A DNA stretch of 64,000 nt from Mannheimia sp041807705 (GTDB lineage: Bacteria > Pseudomonadota > Gammaproteobacteria > Enterobacterales > Pasteurellaceae): the NCBI RefSeq assembly GCF_041807705.1, contig NZ_JBGTYY010000002.1, forward strand, positions 62,001 through 126,000, in the 5' to 3' direction. Made by a program: the position numbers and the translations under genes. Each line of letters begins with the position of its first letter. The first letter of the stretch is position 1. Below are positions 35,492 to 44,628 of the stretch, in pieces. Under the pieces are notes generated by a model. The model did no database searches and had not been told where the DNA came from. It saw only the letters and a list, made by a program, of their open reading frames with translations.

Positions 35492-35521
35492 GTTTATTTT
35501 TAGTTATTTTATGGAGAATGT

Positions 35522-36727
35522 ATGACAACAGAAACGCAGAAGCCAGGTAAAGGCAGAAAGTTTTTAATTGTACTCACATTGTTAATTGTATTGATTGTGT
35601 TTGCTGCAATCGTAGGATTACAATTAATTGGGAAGAAAGCAAAAGCAGATGCCGCTGCGAATATGCCTGAATCTGTGAGCGAAGTAACCGCAATGCAAGT
35701 TACCACACAGGAATGGACTCCAACTATTTCGGCTGTAGGTTATATCCGCCCAAACCAGGGGGCGATGTTAAGTGCTGAAACCTCAGGTGTAGTAAGCCGT
35801 GTATTGGTTACATCGGGGCAGCGTGTAAATAAAGGTGATCTTTTAGTTGAATTTGATAGTAGTGTTGAGATTGCAAATTTAAAAGCATCGGAAGCTCAAC
35901 TTTCAACAGCAAAAGCAAATTATGACCGCTATCGTAATTTGATTGCATCAAATAGTGCGTCAAAAGCAGAATTTGATAATGCACGATCAACCTATAACCA
36001 ATTATTAGCGAATATTGAGTCGTTACGTTCGGTTATTAAACGTCGCCAAATCTATGCACCATTTAGCGGTGTGGCGGGTATTGTGAATGTAAACGTTGGT
36101 CAATACATCACAATGGGAACAGAAATTGTGCGTGTTGAAGACCAATCTTCAATGAAAGTTCGTTTTACATTGCCTCAAACCAATGTTGAGCAAGTGTCAA
36201 TTGGGCAAAAAGTAACAGCCGAAATTGATGCTTTGCCAGCACAAACTTTCCCTGCTCGTATTATTGCGATTGATCCTGCGGTTGATCGTTTAACCGGTTT
36301 AATTAATGTTGAAGCGGTTATTGAAGAAGGAGCGGATAAATTACTCTCAGGTATGTTTGCACGCTTAAATGTAGCCTTACCAACGCAAACAGGGCAGGTT
36401 GTTGTGCCACAAATTGCGGTGGCTTATACGATGTATGGCGAAACTGTTTATTTGTTACAGCCATTATCTGAAGAAGATAAAAAAATGGTTCAAAAAATGT
36501 CTACACAAAACCCAACTTTAGATGCGAATAAAATGTACCGCGCAAAACAAGCAGAAGTAAAAACCGCTGACCGCAAGGGTAACTATTCACAATTAACTAA
36601 AGGTGTGAAAGCAGGAGATTTAATTGTAACAGGCGGTTTGCAACGTTTAAGCAACAATGCGTTAGTTAAAGTTTCTGATGTTGAGGCGGTAGGCATTACC
36701 ACACCAGCAAAAAACAGCAAACTGTAG
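35522..36727 (+). CDS. RND efflux periplasmic adaptor subunit
   Basis: Membrane-fusion protein linking the inner-membrane pump to an outer-membrane channel. The 401-aa product has an N-terminal membrane anchor (residues 14-36), a biotinyl-lipoyl half (SAETSGVVSRVLVTSGQRVNKGDLLVEFDSS), an alpha-hairpin (~95-150), the second lipoyl half (IYAPFSGVAGIVNVNVGQYI), and beta-barrel and membrane-proximal domains. No lipobox is seen, so it is anchored by the helix. The pump gene follows 13 bp later. It resembles MexE/AcrA-type HlyD proteins. Confidence 0.92.
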   Translation: MTTETQKPGKGRKFLIVLTLLIVLIVFAAIVGLQLIGKKAKADAAANMPESVSEVTAMQVTTQEWTPTISAVGYIRPNQGAMLSAETSGVVSRVLVTSGQRVNKGDLLVEFDSSVEIANLKASEAQLSTAKANYDRYRNLIASNSASKAEFDNARSTYNQLLANIESLRSVIKRRQIYAPFSGVAGIVNVNVGQYITMGTEIVRVEDQSSMKVRFTLPQTNVEQVSIGQKVTAEIDALPAQTFPARIIAIDPAVDRLTGLINVEAVIEEGADKLLSGMFARLNVALPTQTGQVVVPQIAVAYTMYGETVYLLQPLSEEDKKMVQKMSTQNPTLDANKMYRAKQAEVKTADRKGNYSQLTKGVKAGDLIVTGGLQRLSNNALVKVSDVEAVGITTPAKNSKL

Positions 36728-36740
36728 TGGAGTGAATTAA

Positions 36741-39700
36741 GTGAAATTTACTGACATCTTTATTAAACGCCCTGTTTTAGCCGTTTGTATTAGCTTACTC
36801 ATTACGATTTTAGGCTTACAAGCGATTGAAAAATTGCAGGTGCGTGAATATCCAGAGATGACTGTTTCGATCGTAACCGTGAGTGTAAACTACTCAGGTG
36901 CAGATGCAGGTTTAATGCAAGCACTTGTTACTTCACAGTTAGAAGAGGCAGTAGCTCAAGCGGATAATATTGACTATATGACGTCATCAAGTTCGCCAAG
37001 TACTACAACAGTTACGGCGAAAATGAAGTTAAATACTGACCCGAATGCGGCACTTTCTGATATTTCAGCTAAAGTAAATGCAGTACGTTCAAACTTGCCA
37101 AGTGGTATTGATGACCCATCTATTAGCGTATCAACGGGTTCAAATGATGCATTAATGTATATTCGATTTGTGTCTGATGAATTAAATACAGCACAAGTAA
37201 CCGATTATCTAAACCGTGTGGTTAAACCGCAATTTTTTACGGTAAATGGGGTGTCAAGTGTTGATGTATATGGCTCAACCTTTGGTTTACGCATTTGGTT
37301 AGATCCAGACAAAATGGCGAGCAATAAGTTATCAGGCTCAGCGGTGCTATCGGCATTAAGTGCCAATAACTTACAAACCGCAGCGGGTAACTCTAACGGC
37401 TATTATACGGTTTATAAAAACAAAGTGTTATCCACTACACCTTCTGTTCAAGAATTAGAACAGGTGACTGTTTCAACAACAGCAGATGGCAGAATGATTA
37501 AACTGAAAGATATTGCGACCGTAGAATTAGATAAATCTAGCGATTTTGTTCGTGCAACAGTAGGTGGTAAGGAAGCGGTGGTTTTAGCGGTTTCAGTTGC
37601 GGCTACAGCAAACTCGCTTACCGTTGCAAAAGATATTTACCCGATGTTTGATCAGGTAGTGAAAAACTTACCGGAGAATATTCAAGGGGATATTATTTAC
37701 GATAAAACGGTTGCAATTGATAGCTCAATCAATGAAGTTATCCGTACTATTTTAGAAGCAACTGTGATTGTATTGGTGGTAATTATCCTATTCTTAGGAT
37801 CGCTGCGTGCAATGATTGTGCCAGTTATTACCATTCCGATTTCATTAATTGGTGCGTTATTCTTGCTTCAAATGTTCGGATTTTCAATCAATCTTCTGAC
37901 CTTACTTGCGTTAGTATTAGCGATTGGTTTAGTGGTAGATGATGCGATCGTCGTACTTGAAAACGTAGAACGCCACGTTAAAGAAGGCAAAACGCCATTT
38001 GATGCAGCTATTATTGGTACACGAGAAATTGCCTTACCGGTAATTTCAATGACGATTACACTCGGTGCAGTATATTCTCCAATGGCATTAATGACAGGGA
38101 TAACAGGCACACTTTTCAAAGAGTTTGCTTTAACTCTTGCTGGTGCGGTATTTATTTCGGGTATTGCGGCTCTAACACTTTCTCCGATGATGTCTAGCCG
38201 AGTGCTGAAAGAGCATAAAGAAGGCGAAGAATCTCGCTTTGCACGCTTTGTCCATCGTTCACTAGACAAAATGACAAGCTGCTACACCAATATGCTAAGT
38301 GCAGTTATGGCGGTTCGTGGTTTTATGTTGTTCTTTGCGGTGCTGATTTTTGCAAGTCTTCCATTCTTGTTTAACTCACTTTCAAGTGAAGTTGCACCAA
38401 CGGAAGATCGTGGTTTCGTTGTAGGGATTTCAAATGGTCCATCTAACACAAATTTAGATTATACAGAAGAAGCCCTAGTGCCGTTTACTGAAGAAGTATC
38501 TAAAGTACCTGAAGTCTCATCAGTTATGACGATCTCAGGGTTTAATGGCGGTAATAGTGCATTATCTATCATTGCCTTGAAAGATTGGAATGATCGTACT
38601 CGTGAGCGTGCAGAAATTTCAAATGAGATTGCAGCACTCGGTAAAAAAGTGGTTGCAATGGATGTTAATGCGATCTCTTTCCCTGAGATCTCAACAGGTG
38701 AAAATGGCTTGCCGTTCTCACTTGTTATTACTACCGCAGACAGCTATGAAAAATTAGCCGTAGTTGCTTCAGAGTTCTTGAAAAAAGCACAAGCATCAGG
38801 TCAATTCTTCTTTGCAAACTTAGACCTCAAATTTGACACGGCAACGATGAATATGAAATTCGATCGTGAAAAAATGGGGGCTTATGGTGTAACGATGCAG
38901 CAGGTAAGTGGCACATTAGGTGCATTCCTATCAGGTGCGATTATTACCCGTGTTGATATTGACTCTCGAGCTTACCCGATTGTTTCACAAGCGGTGCGTA
39001 ATGACCGTTTAAATCCTGAAGATTTAATGAATTACTATGTCACAACCGCATCAGGCGAATCTATTCCACTAGGCTCATTTGTGACAATGGAATTAAAAAC
39101 CTCTCCGTCTTCATTACCTCGTATGAGCCAATTAAACTCTGCCACCATTGGCGGTGTAGTATCAGGCTCAATCGGTGATGCGGTAAATTGGGCAAAAGCG
39201 GAATTAGATCGTAGTTTACCATCAGGTTATCAATATGATTTCCGTGGCGAGTCACGTCAATTTATCCAAGAAGGGAATGCAATGGCAATGACCTTTGCCC
39301 TTGCGGTAGTGATTATTTACCTTGTATTGGCAATTCAGTTTGAATCTTGGCGTGATCCGTTGGTAATCTTAGTTTCTGTACCACTTGCCGTAAGTGGAGC
39401 ATTACTGGTAATGAATCTCCCAACAGCGATGAAAGGCTTATTTATGGGCATTGCGGCAGGTACAGGTTCAAAAGATCTGATGGCATTTGCCAACGGTATC
39501 TGGACGGCAGGCTACACTTTAAATATCTATTCACAAGTAGGTTTAATCACTCTTGTGGGCTTGATTACCAAGCACGGTATCTTAATGTGTGAAGTGGCGA
39601 AAGAAGAGCAGTTAAATCACGGCAAATCACGCTATGAAGCCATTGTTTATGCGGCAACGATTCGTTTACGTCCGATTATGATGACAACCGCTGCGATGAT

Positions 39701-39908
39701 TGCTGGTTTAATCCCACTCTTATTTGCAGTAGGTGCAGGAGCAATCGCACGCTTTAGTATGGGTATGGTAATTGTATCGGGTCTTGCAATCGGTACACTC
39801 TTTACTTTATTCGTATTGCCTGTTATCTACACCTTCTTAGGACAAGAACACAAACCATTGCGTGAGTTTGATGAGGAAAAATATTTTCCAACAGTTAAAC
39901 AAGTATAA
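36741..39908 (+). CDS. RND multidrug efflux pump (HAE1 family)
   Basis: Proton-driven inner-membrane pump of 1055 aa. Twelve membrane segments and two large periplasmic loops are evident. The proton-relay residues are present: GLVVDDAIVVLENVERH in helix 4 (near residue 400) and LITKHGILMCEVAKEE in helix 10/11. The start is GTG after a GTGGAG ribosome site. About 25 residues (MKGLFMGIAAGTGSKDLMAF and following, near 895-920) are inserted between the SVPLAVSGALL helix and the LNIYSQVGLITLVG helix. Relatives I know have a short loop there and total about 1030 aa. No TolC-like gene is adjacent, so an outer-membrane channel must be encoded elsewhere. Confidence 0.94.
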   Translation: MKFTDIFIKRPVLAVCISLLITILGLQAIEKLQVREYPEMTVSIVTVSVNYSGADAGLMQALVTSQLEEAVAQADNIDYMTSSSSPSTTTVTAKMKLNTDPNAALSDISAKVNAVRSNLPSGIDDPSISVSTGSNDALMYIRFVSDELNTAQVTDYLNRVVKPQFFTVNGVSSVDVYGSTFGLRIWLDPDKMASNKLSGSAVLSALSANNLQTAAGNSNGYYTVYKNKVLSTTPSVQELEQVTVSTTADGRMIKLKDIATVELDKSSDFVRATVGGKEAVVLAVSVAATANSLTVAKDIYPMFDQVVKNLPENIQGDIIYDKTVAIDSSINEVIRTILEATVIVLVVIILFLGSLRAMIVPVITIPISLIGALFLLQMFGFSINLLTLLALVLAIGLVVDDAIVVLENVERHVKEGKTPFDAAIIGTREIALPVISMTITLGAVYSPMALMTGITGTLFKEFALTLAGAVFISGIAALTLSPMMSSRVLKEHKEGEESRFARFVHRSLDKMTSCYTNMLSAVMAVRGFMLFFAVLIFASLPFLFNSLSSEVAPTEDRGFVVGISNGPSNTNLDYTEEALVPFTEEVSKVPEVSSVMTISGFNGGNSALSIIALKDWNDRTRERAEISNEIAALGKKVVAMDVNAISFPEISTGENGLPFSLVITTADSYEKLAVVASEFLKKAQASGQFFFANLDLKFDTATMNMKFDREKMGAYGVTMQQVSGTLGAFLSGAIITRVDIDSRAYPIVSQAVRNDRLNPEDLMNYYVTTASGESIPLGSFVTMELKTSPSSLPRMSQLNSATIGGVVSGSIGDAVNWAKAELDRSLPSGYQYDFRGESRQFIQEGNAMAMTFALAVVIIYLVLAIQFESWRDPLVILVSVPLAVSGALLVMNLPTAMKGLFMGIAAGTGSKDLMAFANGIWTAGYTLNIYSQVGLITLVGLITKHGILMCEVAKEEQLNHGKSRYEAIVYAATIRLRPIMMTTAAMIAGLIPLLFAVGAGAIARFSMGMVIVSGLAIGTLFTLFVLPVIYTFLGQEHKPLREFDEEKYFPTVKQV

Positions 39909-39915
39909 ATGAATG

Positions 39916-39941
39916 AAAAGGCGTAGTGATACGCCTTTTTT
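39916..39941 (+). terminator. efflux operon terminator
   Basis: AAAAGGCGTA pairs with TACGCCTTTT around GTGA, ending in a T run. Confidence 0.9.
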
Positions 39942-39948
39942 GTTGCTT

Positions 39949-40006
39949 ACAAGCGGTTACTTTTCCTCAATAATTTGCAAAATCTAAAGAAAATTTGACC
40001 GCTTGT
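39949..40006. repeat. inverted pair of Apl-type uptake signals
   Basis: ACAAGCGGT at 39949-39957 and ACCGCTTGT at 39998-40006 face each other, with TTTGCAAA-like and AAATTT sequence between them, as in the extended signal. Similar facing cores occur at 48411-48465. Confidence 0.75.
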
Positions 40007-40024
40007 TATTAATTTTTTAATCTG

Positions 40025-40070
40025 AAGTAATCGTTTGCCTATTTACAAAAATAACGTTCCTCTGTATAAT
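40025..40070 (+). promoter_or_regulatory. guaB promoter with probable PurR box
   Basis: TTTACA (40042-40047) and TATAAT (40065-40070) are spaced by 17 bp, a near-ideal promoter. Directly upstream, AAGTAATCGTTTGCCT (40025-40040) matches the PurR operator pattern ACGCAAACGTTTGCGT at 12 of 16 positions, with the central CGTTTGC intact. Purine repression of guaB is the expected regulation; the operator call is tentative. Confidence 0.65.
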
Positions 40071-40130
40071 CCGCTCGCAATTTTCCAATACAGTTTTTTC
40101 AATTTAACCACTCTTTAAGGAATTATTGCA

Positions 40131-41594
40131 ATGTTACGAATCAAGCAAGAAGCCCTCACATTTGATGATGTTCTTCTCGTTCCAGCACACTCAACAGTGC
40201 TTCCAAATACCGCCGATCTTTCCACTCAATTAACCAAAACTATCCGCCTCAATATTCCAATGCTTTCCGCTGCGATGGATACAGTAACTGAAACCAAATT
40301 AGCGATTTCTCTTGCTCAAGAGGGAGGAATTGGTTTTATTCACAAAAATATGTCGATTGAACGCCAAGCAGACCGAGTGCGTAAAGTAAAAAAATTTGAA
40401 AGCGGCATTGTGTCTGAGCCTGTTACCGTTTCGCCCGATCTTACATTGGCGGAACTTGCCGATTTAGTCAAACAAAACGGCTTTGCAGGTTACCCTGTTG
40501 TGGATGAAAACCAAAATTTAGTCGGCATTATTACAGGGCGTGACACCCGTTTTGTAAGCGATTTAAGCAAAACCGTGCGTGAATTTATGACACCAAAAGA
40601 GCGTTTAGTGACGGTGAAAGAAAACGCCACTCGTGAAGAAATTTTCCATTTAATGCACGAATATCGTGTTGAAAAAGTGCTTGTGGTGGATGATGCCTTC
40701 CACTTAAAAGGAATGATTACCCTAAAAGACTACCAAAAAGCCGAAAGCAAACCGAATGCCTGTAAAGATGAATTTGGCCGTTTGCGTGTAGGGGCGGCAG
40801 TAGGAGCTGGGCCGGGAAACGAAGAACGTATTGATGCGTTAGTAAAAGCTGGTGTTGATGTGCTGTTAATTGATAGTTCACACGGGCATTCTGAAGGCGT
40901 ATTACAACGTGTGCGTGAAACCCGTGCAAAATACCCTGATTTACCGATTGTCGCAGGCAATATTGCTACCGCTGAAGGGGCGATTGCATTAGCTGATGCT
41001 GGAGCAAGTGCGGTAAAAGTAGGAATTGGGCCGGGTTCAATCTGTACTACCCGAATTGTAACAGGTGTGGGTGTGCCTCAAATTACTGCTATTGCTGATG
41101 CCGCAGCAGCCTTAAAAGATCGTGGCATTCCTGTAATTGCTGATGGTGGTATTCGCTACTCAGGCGATATTTCAAAAGCGATTGCTGCAGGAGCAAGCTG
41201 TGTGATGGTAGGTTCAATGTTTGCTGGCACAGAAGAAGCCCCAGGCGAAATCGAGCTTTATCAAGGTAGAGCATTCAAATCTTATCGTGGAATGGGATCT
41301 CTGGGTGCAATGAGTAAAGGCTCAAGCGACCGTTATTTCCAGTCAGACAATGCAGTAGATAAACTTGTGCCAGAAGGCATTGAAGGTCGTATTGCTTATA
41401 AAGGTTACTTAAAAGAGATTATCCACCAACAAATGGGTGGATTACGCTCTTGTATGGGCTTGACAGGCTGTGCGACTATCGAAGAGCTTCGTACCAAAGC
41501 CCAATTTGTGCGTATTAGCGGTGCAGGCATTAAAGAATCACACGTTCACGATGTAACCATTACCAAAGAAGCACCAAACTACCGTATGGGCTAA
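40131..41594 (+). CDS. guaB: inosine-5'-monophosphate dehydrogenase
   Basis: First committed step of GMP synthesis: IMP plus NAD to XMP. A TIM-barrel enzyme of 487 aa with an inserted CBS-domain pair (about residues 93-205: MTPKERLVTVKENATREE). The catalytic cysteine loop is GPGSICTTRIVTGVG near 300, the flap contains GYLKE and YRGMGSLGAM is near 385. The ribosome site is AAGGA. Three genes later lies guaA; a HAD hydrolase and a lipoprotein gene separate them. Confidence 0.98.
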   Translation: MLRIKQEALTFDDVLLVPAHSTVLPNTADLSTQLTKTIRLNIPMLSAAMDTVTETKLAISLAQEGGIGFIHKNMSIERQADRVRKVKKFESGIVSEPVTVSPDLTLAELADLVKQNGFAGYPVVDENQNLVGIITGRDTRFVSDLSKTVREFMTPKERLVTVKENATREEIFHLMHEYRVEKVLVVDDAFHLKGMITLKDYQKAESKPNACKDEFGRLRVGAAVGAGPGNEERIDALVKAGVDVLLIDSSHGHSEGVLQRVRETRAKYPDLPIVAGNIATAEGAIALADAGASAVKVGIGPGSICTTRIVTGVGVPQITAIADAAAALKDRGIPVIADGGIRYSGDISKAIAAGASCVMVGSMFAGTEEAPGEIELYQGRAFKSYRGMGSLGAMSKGSSDRYFQSDNAVDKLVPEGIEGRIAYKGYLKEIIHQQMGGLRSCMGLTGCATIEELRTKAQFVRISGAGIKESHVHDVTITKEAPNYRMG

Positions 41595-41602
41595 TAAAAA
41601 GT

Positions 41603-41626
41603 GTAGGGGCGAATCATTATTCGCCC
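41603..41626. repeat. short palindromic repeat, copy 2
   Basis: GTAGGGGCGAAT followed by ATTCGCCC around CATT, between guaB and the HAD gene. Same family as 4430-4455 and 59048-59074. Confidence 0.7.
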
Positions 41627-41643
41627 ATTATTAAGGAAACAAA

Positions 41644-42312
41644 ATGCTACAAGCCATTATTTTTGATATGGACGGTGTGGTTGTTGATACCGAATATCTC
41701 GAATTTTCACTGCAAAAGCAGTTCATTGAAGATATTAAAGAACATAACCGCCCGATTACTTTAGAACAACAATCTGAAGTGGTTGGCAAATGTTTAAAAG
41801 AAATTCCGGTTATCGTGCAAAAATTAGCAGAGTCGAGCTTGCCGATTGATGAAATTCGCCAGCGTTACTATGCGTTTTTCCAAGATCTATTTAGCAAGGT
41901 TGATTTTAAAACGATTTTCAGAGAAGACATTCAGCATATTATTCAATTTGCCAAGCAAAATAATATTAAATTAGCGGTTGCCTCTTCATCGGCGAAATCG
42001 CATATTGATAATATTCTGACGGTATGTGGCATTAAAGATGAGTTCGATTTCATTGTCAGCGGCGAGCAGTTTGAACACAGCAAACCAGATCCAACAATTT
42101 ATCGTTACACCTGTGAGAAATTAGATGTAGATCCCCAAAATGCCGTTGCGATTGAAGACTCCTACTACGGAATGAAATCCGCTAAAACTGCAGGCCTAAC
42201 CGTGATTGGCTATGAAGAAAAACGAATGCTGATCGACCAAAGTCTAGCAGATTATATGGGGAAGGATATGAATGAGATTTTGAGCATTTTGCAAAAGATT
42301 TGTAAAAATTGA
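41644..42312 (+). CDS. HAD-family hydrolase, beta-phosphoglucomutase-like
   Basis: Haloacid-dehalogenase phosphatase of 222 aa. Motif I is FDMDGVVVDTE (nucleophile Asp at residue 8), motif II VASSSAKSH near 116, the lysine motif SKPDPTIY near 143, and motif IV VAIEDSYYGMKSAKTAG near 165. The helical cap between motifs I and II makes it subfamily I (phosphoglucomutase/phosphatase type). Substrate unknown. A phosphatase rather than a mutase is the safer reading. It lies in the guaB-guaA interval, 49 bp after guaB. Confidence 0.85.
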   Translation: MLQAIIFDMDGVVVDTEYLEFSLQKQFIEDIKEHNRPITLEQQSEVVGKCLKEIPVIVQKLAESSLPIDEIRQRYYAFFQDLFSKVDFKTIFREDIQHIIQFAKQNNIKLAVASSSAKSHIDNILTVCGIKDEFDFIVSGEQFEHSKPDPTIYRYTCEKLDVDPQNAVAIEDSYYGMKSAKTAGLTVIGYEEKRMLIDQSLADYMGKDMNEILSILQKICKN

Positions 42313-42349
42313 CCGCTTGTATTACTAAGACTAAGATAAGGAAACCTAT

Positions 42350-42667
42350 ATGAAAAAACTTTCCCTTGCAATTCCATTATTTATACTTTTAGGTTGTACT
42401 AACGATTGGTCATCTAGCGGTGTACCTGATATGTACGAGGGACAATCACAAGAAAGCGTATTAAAAGCACTGCAAAAAAATAACTGGAACATCAAAAAGC
42501 AAATGACTGATGAAAAAGGGGATCTATATTTGATTGCTGAAGGAAAACCAACAAAACAATTCCAAAATCTTTTTGGACGTGATTGTCGTCAAGGTCAATT
42601 TGCAATTTACAAAAAAGAAGGTTTACAAGTTCTTAAAACTTCTGAATGTGAGCAATCAGATAAATAA
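42350..42667 (+). CDS. small putative lipoprotein, function unknown
   Basis: A 105-aa product with signal peptide MKKLSLAIPLFILLGC and a lipobox (LLGC, Cys16), so probably lipid-anchored in the envelope. The mature part has two further cysteines (GRDCRQG and SECEQ) that could form a disulfide, and a BamE/SmpA-like opening (MYEGQSQESVLKALQKNNW), where such proteins recognise partners. I do not recognise the family with certainty. It has a good AAGGAA ribosome site and ends 21 bp before guaA. Confidence 0.75.
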   Translation: MKKLSLAIPLFILLGCTNDWSSSGVPDMYEGQSQESVLKALQKNNWNIKKQMTDEKGDLYLIAEGKPTKQFQNLFGRDCRQGQFAIYKKEGLQVLKTSECEQSDK

Positions 42668-42688
42668 TTTAATCAAAGAGAAAGAATA

Positions 42689-44260
42689 ATGACCAACATC
42701 CACAACCATAAAATCTTAATCCTCGACTTCGGTTCACAATATACTCAACTTATCGCCCGCCGAGTGCGTGAAATAGGGGTGTATTGCGAACTTTGGGCTT
42801 GGGACGTAACGGAAGAGCAGATCCGTGAATTTAACCCAACAGGGATTATTCTTTCGGGGGGGCCTGAAAGTACTACCGAAGCAAATAGCCCTCGTGCTCC
42901 AGAGTATGTCTTTAATGCAGGCGTGCCTGTACTTGGTATTTGTTACGGAATGCAAACAATGGCAATGCAGCTGGGAGGTTTAACCGAAACGTCTGACCAC
43001 CGAGAGTTTGGCTATGCTTCTGTTGATTTAAAAGCAACAGATAGACTATTTGCAAATCTTAATGATAATTCGACCGCTTGTGAACCGAAACTTGATGTTT
43101 GGATGAGCCACGGCGATAAAGTTACTCATTTACCAGAGCATTTCCAGATTACAGGTGTAACGCCAACTTGCCCGATTGCGGCGATGTCGGATGAAAGTCG
43201 CCGTTTTTATGGGGTACAGTTCCACCCAGAAGTAACGCATACTAAAAGCGGCTTAGAATTATTAACCAACTTTGTGGTAGGTATTTGTGGTTGCGAAAGA
43301 AATTGGACACCAGAAAACATTATTGAAGATGCCGTTGCTCGCATTAAAGAACAAGTGGGCGATGATGAAGTGATTTTAGGCTTATCGGGTGGCGTAGATT
43401 CTTCCGTAACAGCGTTGCTTTTACACCGAGCTATCGGCAAAAACTTACACTGTGTATTCGTGGATAATGGCTTGCTCCGTTTAAACGAAGGTGATCAAGT
43501 AATGGAAATGTTTGGCGATAAATTTGGCTTAAACATTGTGCGTGTGAATGCGGAAGATCGCTTCTTAGATGCCCTTAAAGGCATTGATGAGCCAGAAGCC
43601 AAACGCAAAATGATTGGTAAGGTTTTTGTTGATGTATTTGATGATGAAAGCAAAAAACTTACTTCTGTAAAATGGCTGGCACAAGGCACAATCTATCCAG
43701 ATGTGATTGAATCTGCAGCGAGCAAAACAGGTAAAGCCCATGTGATTAAATCACACCACAATGTAGGCGGCTTACCTGATTATATGAAATTGGGCTTAGT
43801 TGAGCCGTTAAGAGAGCTTTTCAAAGACGAAGTACGTAAAATTGGCCTAGCACTAGGCTTGCCCGCAGAAATGCTTAACCGCCACCCATTCCCGGGGCCG
43901 GGCTTAGGCGTACGGGTGTTGGGCGAAATCAAAAAAGAGTATTGCGACTTACTGCGTAAAGCCGATGCAATTTTTATTGAGGAGCTTTACAACTCTGGTT
44001 GGTATTACAAAGTTAGCCAAGCCTTTACGGTATTCTTACCAGTAAAATCGGTAGGCGTAATGGGTGATGGGCGTAAATATGATTGGGTAGTTAGCTTGCG
44101 TGCCGTTGAAACCATCGACTTTATGACCGCACATTGGGCTCATCTTCCGTATGATTTATTAGGTAAAATTTCCAACCGTATTATCAACGAAGTGAATGGC
44201 ATTTCCCGTGTGGTATATGACGTAAGTGGAAAGCCTCCAGCAACTATTGAGTGGGAGTAG
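42689..44260 (+). CDS. guaA: GMP synthase (glutamine-hydrolysing)
   Basis: Converts XMP to GMP using glutamine and ATP. The N-terminal class I amidotransferase domain (to ~205) has the nucleophile in GVPVLGICYGMQ and the QFHPEVTHT motif. The ATP-pyrophosphatase domain has the P-loop LGLSGGVDSSVTALLL near 230. The C-terminal dimerisation domain ends in the conserved SGKPPATIEWE. It is 523 aa, as in E. coli (525). A run of seven G at 42856-42862 is in frame. It may be expressed from guaB by read-through, since the gaps are short and lack strong terminators except the palindrome after guaB. Confidence 0.98.
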   Translation: MTNIHNHKILILDFGSQYTQLIARRVREIGVYCELWAWDVTEEQIREFNPTGIILSGGPESTTEANSPRAPEYVFNAGVPVLGICYGMQTMAMQLGGLTETSDHREFGYASVDLKATDRLFANLNDNSTACEPKLDVWMSHGDKVTHLPEHFQITGVTPTCPIAAMSDESRRFYGVQFHPEVTHTKSGLELLTNFVVGICGCERNWTPENIIEDAVARIKEQVGDDEVILGLSGGVDSSVTALLLHRAIGKNLHCVFVDNGLLRLNEGDQVMEMFGDKFGLNIVRVNAEDRFLDALKGIDEPEAKRKMIGKVFVDVFDDESKKLTSVKWLAQGTIYPDVIESAASKTGKAHVIKSHHNVGGLPDYMKLGLVEPLRELFKDEVRKIGLALGLPAEMLNRHPFPGPGLGVRVLGEIKKEYCDLLRKADAIFIEELYNSGWYYKVSQAFTVFLPVKSVGVMGDGRKYDWVVSLRAVETIDFMTAHWAHLPYDLLGKISNRIINEVNGISRVVYDVSGKPPATIEWE

Positions 44261-44270
44261 ATTTTAAACT

Positions 44271-44306
44271 AAAAGCCTTACTAATCTTTAATTGGTAAGG
44301 CTTTTT
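44271..44306 (+). terminator. guaA terminator
   Basis: AAAAGCCTTAC pairs with GTAAGGCTTTTT around a 13-nt loop. Confidence 0.88.
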
Positions 44307-44319
44307 GGTTTGTAGCGGC

Positions 44320-44348
44320 TTGACAAAACCAGTAAAAAGAGCGATAAA
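44320..44348 (+). promoter_or_regulatory. toxin-antitoxin promoter
   Basis: TTGACA (44320-44325) and GATAAA (44343-44348) with 17-bp spacing, 25 bp before the antitoxin start. Confidence 0.6.
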
Positions 44349-44373
44349 TAGCCCTAAATAAGGAGTGTTATTT

Positions 44374-44628
44374 ATGCCTAGTATAGTATTAACCAATACG
44401 GTTGCAAGTATTACAGAGTTGAAAACAAACCCAATGGCAACAATAAGAGCAGCAGCAGGCGAGCCTATTGCAATTCTTAATCGTAATGAGCCTGCATTTT
44501 ATTGTGTGCCACCTCATATTTATGAGTATTTAATGGAATTAGCTGATGATGCTGAGCTTGCTAGAATTGTGGAAGAGCGACAATTTGAAGAAAGTTACGA
44601 GCTAGAATTAGCGGATTTATTAAAATGA
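44374..44628 (+). CDS. antitoxin, StbD/RelB-type (Phd-like)
   Basis: An 84-aa protein beginning MPSIVLTNTVASITELKTNPMATIRAA, the Phd/YefM-fold DNA-binding domain of StbD-like antitoxins. NEPAFYCVPPHIYEYL follows, and then an acidic toxin-binding tail (about 58-84). AAGGAG lies 8 nt before the ATG. The stop codon overlaps the toxin start by 4 nt (ATGA), typical of coupled toxin-antitoxin pairs. It probably autoregulates the promoter upstream. Confidence 0.88.
   Translation: MPSIVLTNTVASITELKTNPMATIRAAAGEPIAILNRNEPAFYCVPPHIYEYLMELADDAELARIVEERQFEESYELELADLLK

Noticed and set aside
42856..42862. Run of seven G inside guaA
   Set aside because: It encodes the conserved SGGPES motif; ordinary codon choice explains it.
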